Positions 1-12,345 of a DNA stretch of 64,000 nucleotides are shown here, one piece after another. Source of the stretch: Coriaria nepalensis (taxonomy: Eukaryota > Streptophyta > Magnoliopsida > Cucurbitales > Coriariaceae); NCBI GenBank assembly GCA_027186245.1, contig CP114493.1, positions 5,029,501 to 5,093,500 on the forward strand, read 5' to 3'. The notes under the pieces were generated by a model. The model was not told where the DNA came from, searched no databases, and worked only from the letters and a program-made list of their open reading frames with translations. The translations under genes were made by a program, and so were the position numbers. The stretch's first letter is position 1, and each line of letters starts with the position of its first letter.

Positions 1-763
1 ATATTTGCATATGATCCAGCATGTTGGATACATATCAAATCAATATACGACCCATTATCCGACATGTAGTCTTTATTAGAAATAATAAAATAAAAATAAA
101 GAAAACATAAATATCTTAAAGGCTGAAGTTCAAGGCTTAAAGTTGACTTGTTAGAAGTGGATAACATAAAATATATAACATCATAAAAAGTTAAAGGTGA
201 AGTTGAATAATTCCAACATCAAATATCAAAGAAAAAAATGTGTAAATTTGCAATCTCTGCTCCTTCCTCTTCTCTCATCATTGCCTCCTCCCCTCCAATC
301 ACCCAAACCTCTCCATCACGGTGCCGCCTCCTACATTTTTAGCTTCCTCATCTAATTCCGATAGTGATCAAATTATGATTTTCCTTTCTAATTTTACTTT
401 TTGATGATTAAGAGCTTAAATTTTCTTGCTAAGGTATATAAGGTGTGGTTCATGCCCTCCCATCAGCTATTCACCAAGAAGAAAACCCTCTCCAGGTATG
501 TATTTTAAAAATTATGAATTTTTTTTTTCCATTTTTTGTAATTTTTATAGAATCTAGAATCTCATTAAATAATTCTTGATGCATAAAGTCAAGAAGCACT
601 ACTTGATTTGCAAAATCATAAAATAAGAATTAAACTATTAAAAAAAAAGGTCAAATATCCTATATCTTATTAGATCTGATCCATGCCAGATCGGATATAA
701 TACAAATGCAATTGATTTGATGCTCATAATGGGTAGATCCAATCTGATCCAAAGGGAGGCTAT
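1..763. other. AT-rich intergenic, no gene seen
   Basis: No family I recognise is encoded here. A pyrimidine-rich stretch near 250-350 gives a short open frame starting at 238, but it has no support as a gene. Poly-T and poly-A runs are common. Confidence 0.4.
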
Positions 764-859
764 TTGGAAGTGAGCAAGAAAATTGGGGTTGTATTGGTGA
801 GGGTGTTCAAAAATTCTTTTATTCTCTGGATCTTATCCCTAACCTTCAAAAGAGCAATA

Positions 860-1400
860 TTTTCTATGAAATGTTTTTTCACTAAAACAGGCATCCTTGC
901 TTCTCTTGGGTTCTCGGGTGGATCCCTCCCTACTAGATATCTAAGTATTCCTCTCTTGTGTTCTCAGTTTTCTTTCTTGGATTGCAAGCCCCTTATTGGG
1001 AAGTTGGTTACAAGAGTTAAAAGTTAGCCTTCCAAATTTCTTTCCTTTATCAGGCATCTTCAAGTTTTCAACTCCACTCTTTTTTCGATCCAAGTGTATT
1101 GGGCCTTCCTCTTTATCTTACCTTCAAAAGTGATTAAAGAGGTGGATTGTATTCTTAGAGATTTTCTTTGCAAGATCTGATTTTTTTTATTCATTTTTTA
1201 CTTCGTACATTTTTGGGTTTTGTTTTGTTTATTTTGTTTTCTTCTCCGCTTGTCTTCTTACTTGTTGGAGTTTTTCTCCCTGCTTTGATGATGGGTTGTG
1301 GTATCCCTTCTGACCTCCTTAGGGTATATCCTATGAGTCTCTTGTAACGGCTTTTGTCTTAGTTTTTTTGTAATATAATCTTAATTCTCAAGAAAAAAAA
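860..1400 (+). mobile_element. L1-type LINE relic (3' end of RT plus poly-A tail)
   Basis: Broken frames between about 860 and 1180 read as the C-terminal part of a plant L1 reverse transcriptase. Recognisable words are a degenerate GxLPxRYLxIPL motif, then LLDCKPLIGKLVTRVKS, then YWAFLFILPSKVIKEVD and ILRDFL, spread over more than one frame. A non-coding tail follows and ends in a short poly-A run at 1391-1400, as expected for the 3' end of a LINE. The 5' part is missing. Frameshifts and stops make it inactive. Confidence 0.7.
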
Positions 1401-1402
1401 CA

Positions 1403-2549
1403 TTTATGGGATAGACCTAGTAAAAAGCTAGAGTCGACGAAAATGAAGAGATCCAAGTCATAATGGAATGACTTGAAGGATGCCATTGGAAGAATCAAAG
1501 AAATGAATGGACTTGGAATAAGAGTTCTTTTGGCAAATTCACCATGGGTTAAACCTCATAGAACAATATGTAGAAGGAAATATCTTTTGAAAGCAAAAAT
1601 AATGACATATCTTTTTAAGTCTATGTACGAACTGAGTAATAGAAGGGGCAATTGAAAAATTTTATTGAATCAAATCCAAAAACATGGATCATACATAAAC
1701 TTGAAAGTTATATGCTTGTCCAGCTAAATTTGTTAGACCCGATAGAGAGTATAGACTTTAGATAGGTAATATTTTTTATATATTATAACTAGTAAATAAT
1801 TAATATATTTGATATATTCATGCATTTATTATTTTTATCATTCTTATTATGATTGTCGAAATATAACATTATATTTTCTTAATAGACATATAATGATAAA
1901 GTCCTAAATCTTTAGGTTATGCACTCAAACCACGATGGTGATCGTGTTGGTTTAGATTCAAGGTGCTTAAAGTCCAAAGATCTAAATAGTTCATGATCAT
2001 AGATTTATCAAGACAAGACATTGATAATTTGGTAAGACTGTTATATATGTTATCTTCTTAATTGATAAGAATGGTTGATCCCATAACCATTGATCTTATA
2101 ATTTGGTAAGACTGTTATATATGTTATATATGTTTAGTGGGAGGCTAAGTTCACTAAAAGAGACATTAGATAAGGTCGATGGTATTTATATTAACTGTTA
2201 ATTAGAGTTTATCTAGTAACTATATGTGCTAGTGATTCTCAAACTTAAGATCACTATGGAATCTTATACTTGGGGTTCTATACTTTGACATTATCTTAAG
2301 ATATCCTAGCAAAGGATAATAGTAGGGTAAACTGTTAGGAATCCTGTGTAAAGTATGAATGTGGTGAGTGGAAGATGGGATTCATCGCTCCGACATAAAG
2401 GAGAGAAAACTCCTTTGACACAACACGCTCGTTTATGTGCTGATGCCAGAATTATAATTCTAACAAGTGGCATGTGGTCATTACGTGTTATAAAAGGGTT
2501 TAAGATATTAATCATCTAAAATGGCTCAACAGTGAAAGATTGATTGATT
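1403..2549. other. Unassigned repeat-like DNA, no intact gene
   Basis: A short plus-strand frame at 1473-1655 has no family I recognise. The stretch looks like decayed transposon DNA and contains one exact 30-bp direct repeat, listed separately. Confidence 0.35.
2024..2127. repeat. 30-bp direct repeat, two copies
   Basis: The same 30 bases occur at 2024-2053 and 2098-2127, 74 bp apart start to start. Each begins ataatttggtaagactgtta and ends in tatatgttat. Between them lies a 44-bp non-repeated spacer. Confidence 0.85.
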
Positions 2550-3620
2550 ATTAAAAGTTTAGGCTACATTAATGAAAGTTGGCCGATCAAGGGATGGTCA
2601 TCAACTTTCCAAACAACAATCAAGTTGGACAGTAGTCATATTTCTAGAATATTCTTGGACGATTGGTTACATATAGATGTGCCACAAATCAAGGAGGAAG
2701 TTGCATGAAAATATGAAGATTTGACTTATCCAAAACTGCAAATCAACCAAGAGGAAAGGGAAATCAATCGAGCCATGGAAGGTACCTTAAACATAAGAGT
2801 TAATTCTTAAAATAAAAGGTGCTTTGACTGAATTAAGAGGGAGTCCTTGCGCACTAAGGAAATGAATCTGGACCTGATTGAAGCCGCATTCGGCAAACTT
2901 TAAGGGGGAAAATTGGCCAATATGAAGAACAGAATCTGTAAATGGGGGAAATGCACCCCACTTGCTTATTTTCACTAATTTATCAAGGGAAATGCCTTGC
3001 CAACCAAGACATGTTGACTTTGTCAATAGATTCTTATCGAAAAAGTATACTTGCCAAACGAGTAAAAGTCGATACTTGCCAATTAAGCAACTAGGAGCCA
3101 AGCCCAAGTTTGCCTATATATAAAACTTGGGTGAAGGGAAATTTAACATGGATTATCCAAGGCACACATGCCATTTATTATCCTTTAATAGATTCTTTAT
3201 TATTTCTTCATTAATGTCTCAAAAATTCTAAATCCTTCACTTACGAATTTCTTTAGTCTTAGGAATATATTTTTGCTTCGTAGGCTCATGGCTTGCATGA
3301 TTCTTAAGTATTATTAATGTTTATTTTCTTCATTTAGTAGATTCAATATCCAAGATTAGTGCAACCATTTAATTTTATGTTCATTTTAATTGTCTATTTC
3401 ATTTAAATCAAATTTCTTTTCTGGTCAACATGTATCATTAACCCGATTGTGTTCCCTACATTTCTCATAGCAAGTATCATCGAGGATGACCTTGTTATTT
3501 ACAAGATTTCCAAAGGAGTAGAATAATCTAGAACTTTGAAGTATTAATTTACTTCTAGTGCGCCTATATTTTCACTACTGGAGCAGAACGGCACAACACA
3601 ATAGAACTTCCAAATTTATT
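2550..3620. repeat. Possible LTR-retrotransposon LTR remnant
   Basis: Non-coding block with a layout often seen in plant gypsy LTRs: an A/G-rich upstream half, a TATA-like cctatatataaaac near 3112-3126, then a T-rich leader. No second LTR copy, primer site or coding domain could be tied to it, so this is a weak inference. Confidence 0.25.
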
Positions 3621-5229
3621 ATTTGCAATATAACTACATAATTCTTAATGACTAGTTATTCAAACAATGAACATTGTATAGCTCCCACTAACTTGTGTAT
3701 ACACTTAGGTAATCAATTTGATTGAACCGGTAAAATTTCTTTCTTCTAGTGGTTAAATGATCCTTTTCTCGAATATAATAGTCCCACATGTCTGTAGCTA
3801 ACCATAATAATTATACAAGATAGCGAAACAAGTTTTTGCAATTGCATCTCATGCAACTCCTTTATTTTGTTATCAAATGATTTGATTTATGGATTTCCTA
3901 TTCTCAAATGCTTTCTTCAATCCTTAGATTAAGCTTCCAAGATAAGTTATTTGTGTCTTTATATGAAAACCTTAGTGTGTATACTGAGGAATCACAATTT
4001 CTTCTTCGGAAGGATCCGCTTTAGTGAGAATCTAGTGAACTATGATTTTTAATCTAATTTTAATTTTGTGATACTTAGCATTGATTAAAGTATTCTCTTA
4101 TTCCTAATATCCGTTTAGAAAGTAACACTCTTTCTAGGATAATAATATTTCGGCTAAACTCCATTTAGCTGAATAAGTTTTAGAGAAGATATGTTTGAGT
4201 CTTTACTAGGGATATCCCATAAATTAAACATATATTAGATATTCTCTCTAACTTATTTGTATCATACTTTTAATGAGAACCAATCATTTCCATATCGCAT
4301 ATGGTGGAATGATATTGTTCCGTCTATCTATCTCCGATATGGATTATTTGATGTAGATTTAGAGAGAATTCTCTTCACTTTGTATGTGATGATTTATAAG
4401 CCATAGCCTAGTTTGACATAAGTGTGTTTAGTGTGTAAGTCATAATGGACCATATCTCATACAGTTCGATTTCTACATACCGAATCGTCATCGCATATGA
4501 TGTTCTAAGAGGACTTCATTGAGTGAGAATCTTATTGTTAATGAGGTATATTTTAAGAAACTCCTAAGATTCATATACTTCTCTTTGATCTCATAAAAAG
4601 ATAATATTCATGGCAATTCATTATCCATCTTATTTCCTTCCTTATATCTTCTCATGAATTCAAATTTTAATCTTCATAAGACTATATGTCCGAATAATAG
4701 AGGGGTTCTTTTTTTGAAGTTATAAAATGGACAATCAAATTACTCTTAGCATTTTTTGTTATAAATTAGTATACATCATTATGTATTCGCTTTTATAACA
4801 AGGTCAATTTCTCTTTAAAACTATTTAAAAAAGACTTGATCATTCCATGTTAATAAGTTTTGCCAAATTGTTATTGATTCATAATCAAATTGATCTATAT
4901 CTATTATTATACAATTTTCATCCCTTTTCATATGTGAATAAGATTGATCATTATCAAAATTTTGTTTCTTAAATATGATTCAGGCTAATTATATCTTATC
5001 TACTTTAATAAATATGCAAACCATATAATAGAAACCATTTCCTAAAATGTAAACCATTAACAGTAATATTCAATGTTGTTTTTAGAAGAGAAGCTATAAA
5101 TCTTCTCAACAAGCCCAGGACAATGTAATGGTTTAACGTTATAAAGTCCTTATACAAATTTGAAAAATTGCAAGATACGATAATAATAAACCATCTACGG
5201 CTACTTTGCAACTTTTGTCGATTTACCAC
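3621..5229. other. No gene seen
   Basis: AT-rich DNA without a convincing reading frame on either strand. It may be the leader of a decayed retroelement, but no domain supports this. Confidence 0.35.
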
Positions 5230-6758
5230 CTATAGAAGACACCTCTCATTTTTTCTTCTGTTCAGAGTTCTAAGTGGAGAGCTGCAATGGACTTAGAGAT
5301 AGAAGCAATCGAAAGAAATGGGACATGGGATAGATTTACCTAAAGGAATGAAGAAGATTGGAGTAAAGTGGATTTTCAAAACTAAACTCAACGAAAATGG
5401 CGAGGTGTTTGTGGCAAAAGGGTATGCATAGCAGTATAGCATAGATTATACTAGGTGTTTGTGCCTGTCACTAGGTGGGATATGATTTGAATAATAATTG
5501 CTTTAGCAGCTCGAAATAGTTAGAGTTTGTATCAGCTTGATGCCAAAAGTGCTTTCTTGCATGGAGAGTTAAATGAAGCAGTGTTTGTTGAGCAACCACA
5601 GGGTAGTGAGAAGAGGGTGAAGAGTATAAAGTGTACAAATTGAAGAAGGCATTGTATGGCCCTAAACAAGCCCCTCGGGCATGGTACAACCGGATTGAAG
5701 CATAAAAAGGATTTGAGAGGTGCGGCTGTGAACACACCTTACTTATAAAAACAAAAGATGGAGGTAAAATTTTAATTGTTAGCTTATGTTGATGATCTAA
5801 TTTTTACTAGTAACGATGAGAGTATGTTTGTTAAATTCAAGAATTTTATGAAACTTGAATTTGATATGACTGATTTGGAAAAGATGAAATATATTTTTCG
5901 TGCGGAGGTTTTACAAAATCCTGAAGGCATTTATATTAGTCAAAGAAAGTGTGCAAAAGAAGTTTTGGAGAAGTTTAAGATGGAGAAGAATAACAGTGTG
6001 AAGAATCCAATTGTTCCTGGTGTTAGACTAATGAAGGATGAAGGAGCCAAGGTGAATGCTACCATGTACAAACAATTGGTCGGAAGTCTTAGGTATCTAA
6101 CTGCAACAAGGCCAGACTTGATGTATGTGGTGTCTCTCATTAACAGATTCATGGAAAGTCCAACTAAGTTGCATTTGCAAGCTGTGAAAAGAGTGTTAAG
6201 ATACTTGAAAGGTACTGTAGATTTGGGAGTCTTTTATCCAAAGAAGGGTAATGGAGAGTTGATGGCATATACAGACAGTGATTATGCAGGAGATATAGAT
6301 GATAGAAAGAGCACTTCTGGTTATGTGTTTCTACTTAGTGAAGGAGCTGTGTCCTGGTCCTCAAAAAAATAGCCTGTAGTTACTTTGTCCACTACTGAAT
6401 CAGAGCTTGTGGCAGCTGCCTCTTGTGCTTGTCAAGGGGTGCGGATGAGGAGAGTATTGGAGAAGCTTGGTCATTCTCAAGGCAAGTGTACCACTATGTT
6501 ATGTGACAACAGCTCTATTATTAAGCTATCCAAGAACTCAATCATGCATGGATGCAGCAAACACATTGATGTAAGGTTTCATTTCTTGCGTGATTTAACC
6601 AGAGACAAAGTTGTTGAGCTGAAGCATTGTGTCACACAAGAACAAGTTGCAGACATTATGACAAAACCACTTAAGCTGGATGTATTCTTAAAGCTGCGTG
6701 AGTCAATGGGTGTGTGTGAGGTGCCATGAGTAAACTGAAAGCATTACTGCAATCAGTT

Positions 6759-6771
6759 TAAGGGGAGAAAT
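6759..6771 (+). promoter_or_regulatory. Polypurine tract of the copia relic
   Basis: The purine run taaggggagaaat lies directly before the TGTTGGGATT that opens the LTR. In Ty1/copia elements this tract primes plus-strand DNA synthesis. Confidence 0.85.
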
Positions 6772-7157
6772 TGTTGGGATTATTAAAGTTATAGTTGAAT
6801 CTGTCAAAAGTTTATTCAGTTAATAAACTCTATTATATAGGACATGTAGGTAGAGTCTGACCATTTCCTTAGCCATTTACTATGTTATTAGGATCAGTAA
6901 AACATGGGTTATTTGTTTTCAGTTTTATCTCTTTGTAATACTCATATGAGCCAACAGCTTGCTTTGATTTTAAAAAGAATATTTTTTTGAATTGCTTTGT
7001 GCTTTAAAGTTTACAACATATAATTGATGAACTAAGTAAAAAATGAATGAAAGTCTCTCCCTTTGAATCCTTTCTCTATATTCAACTTTGTAGTTGTCTT
7101 CTTGTTTTCTTTTATCCTGCTAATGTTTTCTAATTCTACCTTTCTTGTTTAACAACA
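6772..7157 (+). repeat. 3' LTR of the copia relic (~386 bp)
   Basis: Begins TGTTGGGATT right after the polypurine tract and ends with TTTAACAACA, so the ends form the short inverted repeat TGTTG/CAACA typical of copia LTRs. A TATA-like tattatatagg lies near 6830. No matching 5' LTR was found in the window. Confidence 0.8.
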
Positions 7158-7288
7158 CATCACTGGATCGAAATTTTCTAACGATGCTAGAGCACTTTCA
7201 AACATGCCAAACCTCTTTATAGGAGGCAGAAAGACATCACCCTCACAACTTGTGACGGTTAGCAGTCACGCAAGAAATTTCCTCAATA

Positions 7289-7329
7289 TGACTGCTCCTT
7301 GAAGAGTGTTGACTGCTCCTTGAAGAGTG
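7289..7329. repeat. 21-bp tandem duplication
   Basis: tgactgctccttgaagagtg occurs at 7289-7308 and again at 7310-7329 with one base between. It lies between the copia LTR and the Harbinger-like element. Confidence 0.9.
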
Positions 7330-7435
7330 CTTTCGCTTGATTAAATTTCTCCGATTGATTGGTAGGAGGAAATGAGATGCTCAGTTGATACCTCCACGTG
7401 GTTGTTACCTCTCGATTCCATGCAAAATACCATTA

Positions 7436-9486
7436 GAGGTCGTTTGATTTTCTTGGTTGACATTAATATGATTGAATGAGTGTGTAATGAATTGAAATGT
7501 TTTTATTCATATTTCATCATTCGGTTGTACCCGTGAATAAAAAGTTTGATTCTATTTTTTTATTGAATCCGGTGTTTGGTATGAAAAACTCACGTTGAAA
7601 AAACGATTTTTTACAATTATACCTCTAATATATGTCGTCACTTAATAAATTTAACCTTAAAAAATTGCAAATTCCGTTCAAATTCTCCATTCAATTAGAT
7701 TAACAATGTACAGTTAACATAAGAGATTTAAACAGCCACAGATAATAACCATCTACATCTAATTGACAATTATAAAAGTGATTTGCATCAACAAGTTATA
7801 AATAAACACGACAATTCAAAGTTATAAACCATCTCCAACATCTACAACCACAACATAGTCAAGATTTCCATCTGCGAGCCATGAAAACACTGCAAATAAC
7901 CAAGACAAGTAATCAGTGTTTAACTAAGATAATCGATCATCATTTTAAACCATTTCAAAAAAGGAAGCAATGATATACTACAGTGATTAAAGTTTGGTCA
8001 TAACTTGCGCCTAACTTCCATGAGGTTCATAATTTTTCACTATACTGTAGATCATTTTTACTTTTGGGTTAAGGTTATGACATGTTAATCCCCAATTTTT
8101 ATTATTGTTTTATTGTGGATCATTTTTACTTTTCTGTAATACTGTCATCATATTAATCCTACTATAGAGTATTTGACCCAGCCATCAGCCAACTTTTTCC
8201 ATACATGATATATTATCGGTGACCAGAAAGACTTGATACGCATTGCAGACTAGTTCCTGTTTAGGTTGAAATGACTGCAAAATAACTCGAGTTTTGTTTC
8301 CGAGTAATCCCTGTTTAGGAACTGCTACATATTTACATCTTTAGACTAGCCTGCAAAAGTGTTGTTTTCCCTTTATTGTTCAGAAATTTGTGCCACATTT
8401 GTCATTTGATGGGTGCATTACGTAAGTCTAAGAAACTTTTCTAAGTACTTAAAGACACCAGACCGGATATAGAAGTAACACTTCACAAGTCCCCCAGATT
8501 CCTAGGGCATCCTATAATTTACTGAAAAAATAAATTACTAACCTACTTGAGCCAAATATGTTCTAAGTTGGGATTCTACAACACTCACGATTCTCTGAAG
8601 CAAAACCATTCATTACATTTCTTACTTCAATTCAATGCTGAGCCTAAACATACATTGTAACTCATATTCTCCAACTTTTGTCTATGGGTAGAATCACCCA
8701 ACAATATCAATACCAGGATAAATCTTTGTTCTTTGGATTGAAAAGAAAACAAGACCCACTGCTCTATTTTAAAGGATTTTGATCATAATATACTCCGCAT
8801 AAAATACACAAGTAAAATTTCATTACCTAATTTCTAAAGTGTATGAAAACGCTCCTTTTTTTTTCTTTTTTTTTCCTTTTCCATGGAATGAAACAGCATT
8901 GCGATAGCTCGAACAAAACGAGGCTAAAAAACAAATTACAGAGGTTAGGGTATTTCAAATCATACGTGAGTTGAGAAAGATCGAGGGGATGAACTGAGCG
9001 CAGCCTGAGTTGCTCATTCAGTTACTCAGTTACTCAAGATGAAGAAGAAGATTTGGAGAATAAGAGATGAAGAAAAAGAAGAAGAAAATAAATACCTAGT
9101 CGGAGCTAGGCTCTCAAGCAACGTCGCGATCTTGATAAAAGCAGAGTTGGGTAAGTTGGGTAGAAGAGAGAAGAAGAGGGAAGGAAAAACGATAGAAAGA
9201 AGGAAAAGAAAAAGAAATCTGATTTTGTCTTGACCCGGGATCCGAGAGTCGGTTCCGAAATGACGGAAACTCATTCCATTCCGTGATTTTAGAAGGAAAA
9301 TGCTGAGATTAATTTTGGTCACTTTTTAACGATTCCAACCCAATAATGAATCATAATTACTAATCCTCTCATTTTTTTCATTTTGGAGAGCGAAAAGAAT
9401 GAGTCGTAATTAACCGAATAAGAAAAATAAAATCAAAATCATTAACACGTTCTCATTTTCACCCATTCACAGAAACCAAATGACTC
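7436..9486. mobile_element. PIF/Harbinger-like non-autonomous element (~2.05 kb)
   Basis: Left end GAGGTCGTTTGATTTTC at 7436. The right end, read on the minus strand from 9486, is GAGTCATTTGGTTTC, matching apart from one gap and a few changes. Both ends are flanked by TTA (7433-7435 and 9487-9489), the target duplication used by PIF/Harbinger elements. No transposase frame is visible. The interior has poly-T runs and a purine-rich stretch near 9040-9230. The subterminal regions carry attcat/gaatga-type motifs common in such elements. Superfamily is inferred from termini and TTA only. Confidence 0.65.
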
Positions 9487-9943
9487 TTAATGTATGCCCC
9501 TTTACCTCTCCCACATATCCAAACATCCAAACATCACTAATCTCTATTTCTCTTTAGTATTTCGCCTACTCTTTTCTTTTATGTCGTTTTTACTTTAATT
9601 TACTTCAGTGTTCTTTACTCTTTTCTGCTCTTTAGCCAAAAACCTAACTCTAATGTATGAGTTTTACTATTTATACATTTTTTGCTGTGAACTAAAAACC
9701 TTTAGCCACAAATGAAATGGGCTTTTGCTGACGTAAAACAGAGGAGTACTAGATTCATACAACCAAACTAAAGTGCTTGATTGATAGCCTTACAACGTCT
9801 AGATTCACTACATTATATCCACATTTCTGATCAACATTACGCAACACTTAAAAACCAAACACAAACAAACCAGTACGAAGTACGAACACAAACCCAAACT
9901 ACCCATTAAAGCCAAACATGGTTATTGATTCTAATTTATAGTC
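9487..9943. other. 3' flank of the REF/SRPP-like gene
   Basis: No coding feature. Probably holds the 3' UTR and polyadenylation region of the minus-strand gene ending at 9944. Confidence 0.5.
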
Positions 9944-11189
9944 CTAATCAGAATTGGAATCAGAATCGGTCTCTGATTTATGCTCAACAGAAGCAGCAGC
10001 TGCGTACTCTCCCTTCTTCCCAGCCTCATCCTGCTTCTTAAACACCTTAGCAATATCATCAACAGGGACCAGAGGCAAGTACACGAAAACTGAGTAACCT
10101 TTCCTTGCCATATCCTTTACCACATAGTTATACTTCTCCGACCAATGTGCTGCAGCGGGGACTGCCAGATTGGCCAGTTTGTGGAAGTGCGCGTAGTGGT
10201 TGAGTACAATCCAAGATTTCACACTTAGGTTCAGGATGAGCTGCTTGTATTCTGTGGTGGCAAAGTGGATTGCTGCTCTTGGTCCTCCTGTTCGGGCCTC
10301 ATCAACTAGCTTTTCGGCTGTTTGGGTCACCTTTTGGATGAAGTTATGAGCTCCATCTACAGCTTGTTTGGCCAGGGACGGAGTGTGCTTGTCAAACTCG
10401 CCTGTTGCTTTGTCTACCTGCATGCATAATTCAAATTAGCTTATTAATAATAATATTTAAAAACTCCGTTTGGAACTGCAGTTTAAATTCCATTTACCCA
10501 AACTATAGTGAAAAGCCGTTGGGCAGTTTTATGTGTCAAAACTTTCCAATTTCTGGAGAGAAATAGACACAAAATAACATATTTTTTCAAAATATCAGCT
10601 CCAGACAATTACAATTTGAAGGCTCATCAAATTTGATGGCTGGATTATTTAGAAGTTATGTGATCCAATTTGAAGCTCATCAAATTTGATCGCTGGATTA
10701 TAGAAGTTATGTGACTGTCTTAAGAATAGAATCAAAGATCATGATCAGTAGTTCCCTGCTCAAATCAACTGCATAGACATATATAAAAATGAAATTGCAT
10801 ACCAAAACTAAAATGAAAAGAGAATCTAAGATGATCGTACCTTCTTGTCGACGAAGACAAGGAGATCGTCGGGAACATCTTTGAGCTTCTCGTAGACCGG
10901 CCCAACGGCGGAGGTCACGGCACCTTCCACCGTGCCGACCGTAGATCTTAAAGGCCCTGAGTTCTGCTTAGCGTAATCGTACAGGTTGGATATGCATACA
11001 AGCGTTTGGATCGCAGCTGTTCTAAAAAACCCTAGGTGCTTCAGCTCCAGATTCTTCTTCTCACTTTCCGTCTGCAAAATTAAACCACCATCACCAAAAC
11101 AGAAATTGATTCAGATACAGAAACAAATCAGACAACAGTGCCATTGATGAAGATGAAAAAAGCTCAGAAAATACCCTGTTTGTCGCCAT
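9944..11189 (-). CDS. REF/SRPP-like (lipid-droplet-associated) protein
   Basis: Three exons on the minus strand: 11189-11175 (MATNR), 11071-10841 and 10417-9944, with both introns GT-AG and phase 0, giving 239 aa. The protein belongs to the rubber elongation factor/small rubber particle protein family. In non-rubber plants these are LDAPs that coat lipid droplets and take part in droplet formation and stress responses. Family words visible include LKHLGFFRTAAIQTLVCIS, YEKLKDVPDDLLVFVDKKVD, GPRAAIHFATTEYK and YSVFVYLPLVPVDDIAKVFK. There is no signal peptide or clear membrane span, as expected for an amphipathic surface-binding protein. The C-terminus is acidic and serine-rich (SETDSDSNSD). The length fits the family (about 230-250 aa). 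The start is the first ATG and encodes a five-codon first exon, common in this family. Which LDAP subgroup it belongs to cannot be told by eye. Confidence 0.93.
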
Positions 11190-12004
11190 GGTGTTGTCGA
11201 GCTAGGAGATTTCGGACTTTCCTTTACTGTTAACTTTCTTGAATAAATAACTTTTTTAACTGCTCACGACGATCTTATGGTCAGTATGAGATCTGATAGT
11301 TTGTTGTGGGTCCCTGATCAAATGGAATCTCTTTATTGGACGTGGTTACGTTTGCGGTGTGGGGCAAGAAATGAGCAGGAGAAAAAGGCAGAGGCTTTCC
11401 GGGAGATTCTTATTTTATTGTCCTTAATTATTTTTATGCATAAATTTTAATTATTATTATAAATTTAATAATTAAAACATATATTATATTAAATTATTTA
11501 TATTAATATAAAAATTTATATAATTAATATATAATCTGTATAATATAATTGATAGATTAAGAATTTTTTCTTTTGTGTAATATGTTAAAATTATTTTTAG
11601 ATGAAATTTTTTTATTTTTCTTAAATCGAGTTCAATTTTTTTATTTACAAATCGAGCTATTTTCTTAAATCGAGATCTTTTACTTTTCTTAGACCGACTT
11701 TAATTTTTCCTTTCCCAAACCAAGTTCTTCATTTTTCTTCTTAGAGAATTTTTTCTTCTTTCCCAAATCGAGATCTAATATAATATAATATCTATGAATT
11801 TTCGATACAGACCGAGTTCTTTAGAAAAGAAAGAAAAATGCCCAAGTTCTTGAAGATAACATGTCAGTCTAGACCGAGATCATATATCAGTCTAAACCGA
11901 GATCACATGTCGGTCCGATATGTGATATGTCGATCTATGCATCTCACATATAACTCTAAGATACCCATCGAACTTTTGACCCTTCCAAGATGTCATTTGA
12001 CCCT
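11190..12004. other. Promoter side of REF/SRPP gene, then AT-rich DNA
   Basis: 11190-11400 is the likely 5' leader and promoter of the REF/SRPP-like gene. 11400-11800 is AT-rich with a recurring aaatcgag word (about 11623, 11650, 11673, 11766), grading into the tandem repeat at 12.0 kb. The plus-strand frame 11838-12125 runs into the repeat and is not a recognised gene. Confidence 0.4.
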
Positions 12005-12345
12005 TCGAACAGACTCGAATTATGTGAGACGTCAGTTTGAAATGCTCTTTGACCCTTCGACCACAGACATACATGTGAGACATCGGTCTATGAATCTCAA
12101 GGCCTCGAGGTCTTCAACCATTTGAAGGGACTCGAATTATGTGAGACATTGGTCTGAAATATTTTTCAACCCTTTGACCACAGTCCGACATGTGAGACGT
12201 CGGGTCTATGCAACTCAAGGTCGAGGCCTTTGACTCTTTGACCCATCGACTCTAATTTATGTGAGATGCTCTTCGATCCTTCTACCACAGACCGACATGT
12301 GATTTCGGTCTAAAACAGACCGATACGTTAGGAACTCGAGAACTC
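12005..12345. repeat. Tandem repeat, about three ~118-bp units
   Basis: The marker gactcgaattatgtgagac recurs at about 12012, 12129 and (as gactctaatttatgtgagat) 12248, so the period is 117-119 bp. Each unit then has a variant of ttgacccttcgaccacagac followed by acatgtgag. The third unit is shortened. Partial versions of the same phrases (agaccgagatcacatgtcgg) occur upstream from 11870. No coding role is evident. Confidence 0.75.

Larger units (their letters stand above)
5240..7157 (+). mobile_element. Ty1/copia relic: RT, RNase H and 3' LTR
   Basis: From about 5260 the plus strand reads as a copia reverse transcriptase with several frameshifts and stops. Landmarks are YQLDAKSAFLHGELNEAVFV, then KALYGPKQAPRAWYNRIEA, then the catalytic AYVDDLIFT at about 5778. 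The frame 5776-6372 runs through RT into RNase H (TDSDYAGD, DRKSTSGYVF). A TAG at 6370-6372 follows VSWSSKK, and the rest of RNase H continues in the same frame at 6373-6729 (STTESELVAAA, HIDVRFHFL, ADIMTKPLKL). A polypurine tract and one LTR follow. Gag, protease, integrase and the 5' LTR are absent, so it is 5'-truncated and dead. Confidence 0.93.

Noticed and set aside
2787..3107. Minus-strand 106-aa frame
   Set aside because: No recognised family, no splice or promoter support, and it lies in DNA that looks like an LTR remnant.
5471..5737. Minus-strand frames of 88 and 67 aa
   Set aside because: Antisense shadows of the copia reverse transcriptase on the plus strand.
9026..9322. Overlapping frames on both strands (98 and 64 aa)
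   Set aside because: Low-complexity purine/pyrimidine tract inside the Harbinger-like element; neither product resembles a protein family.
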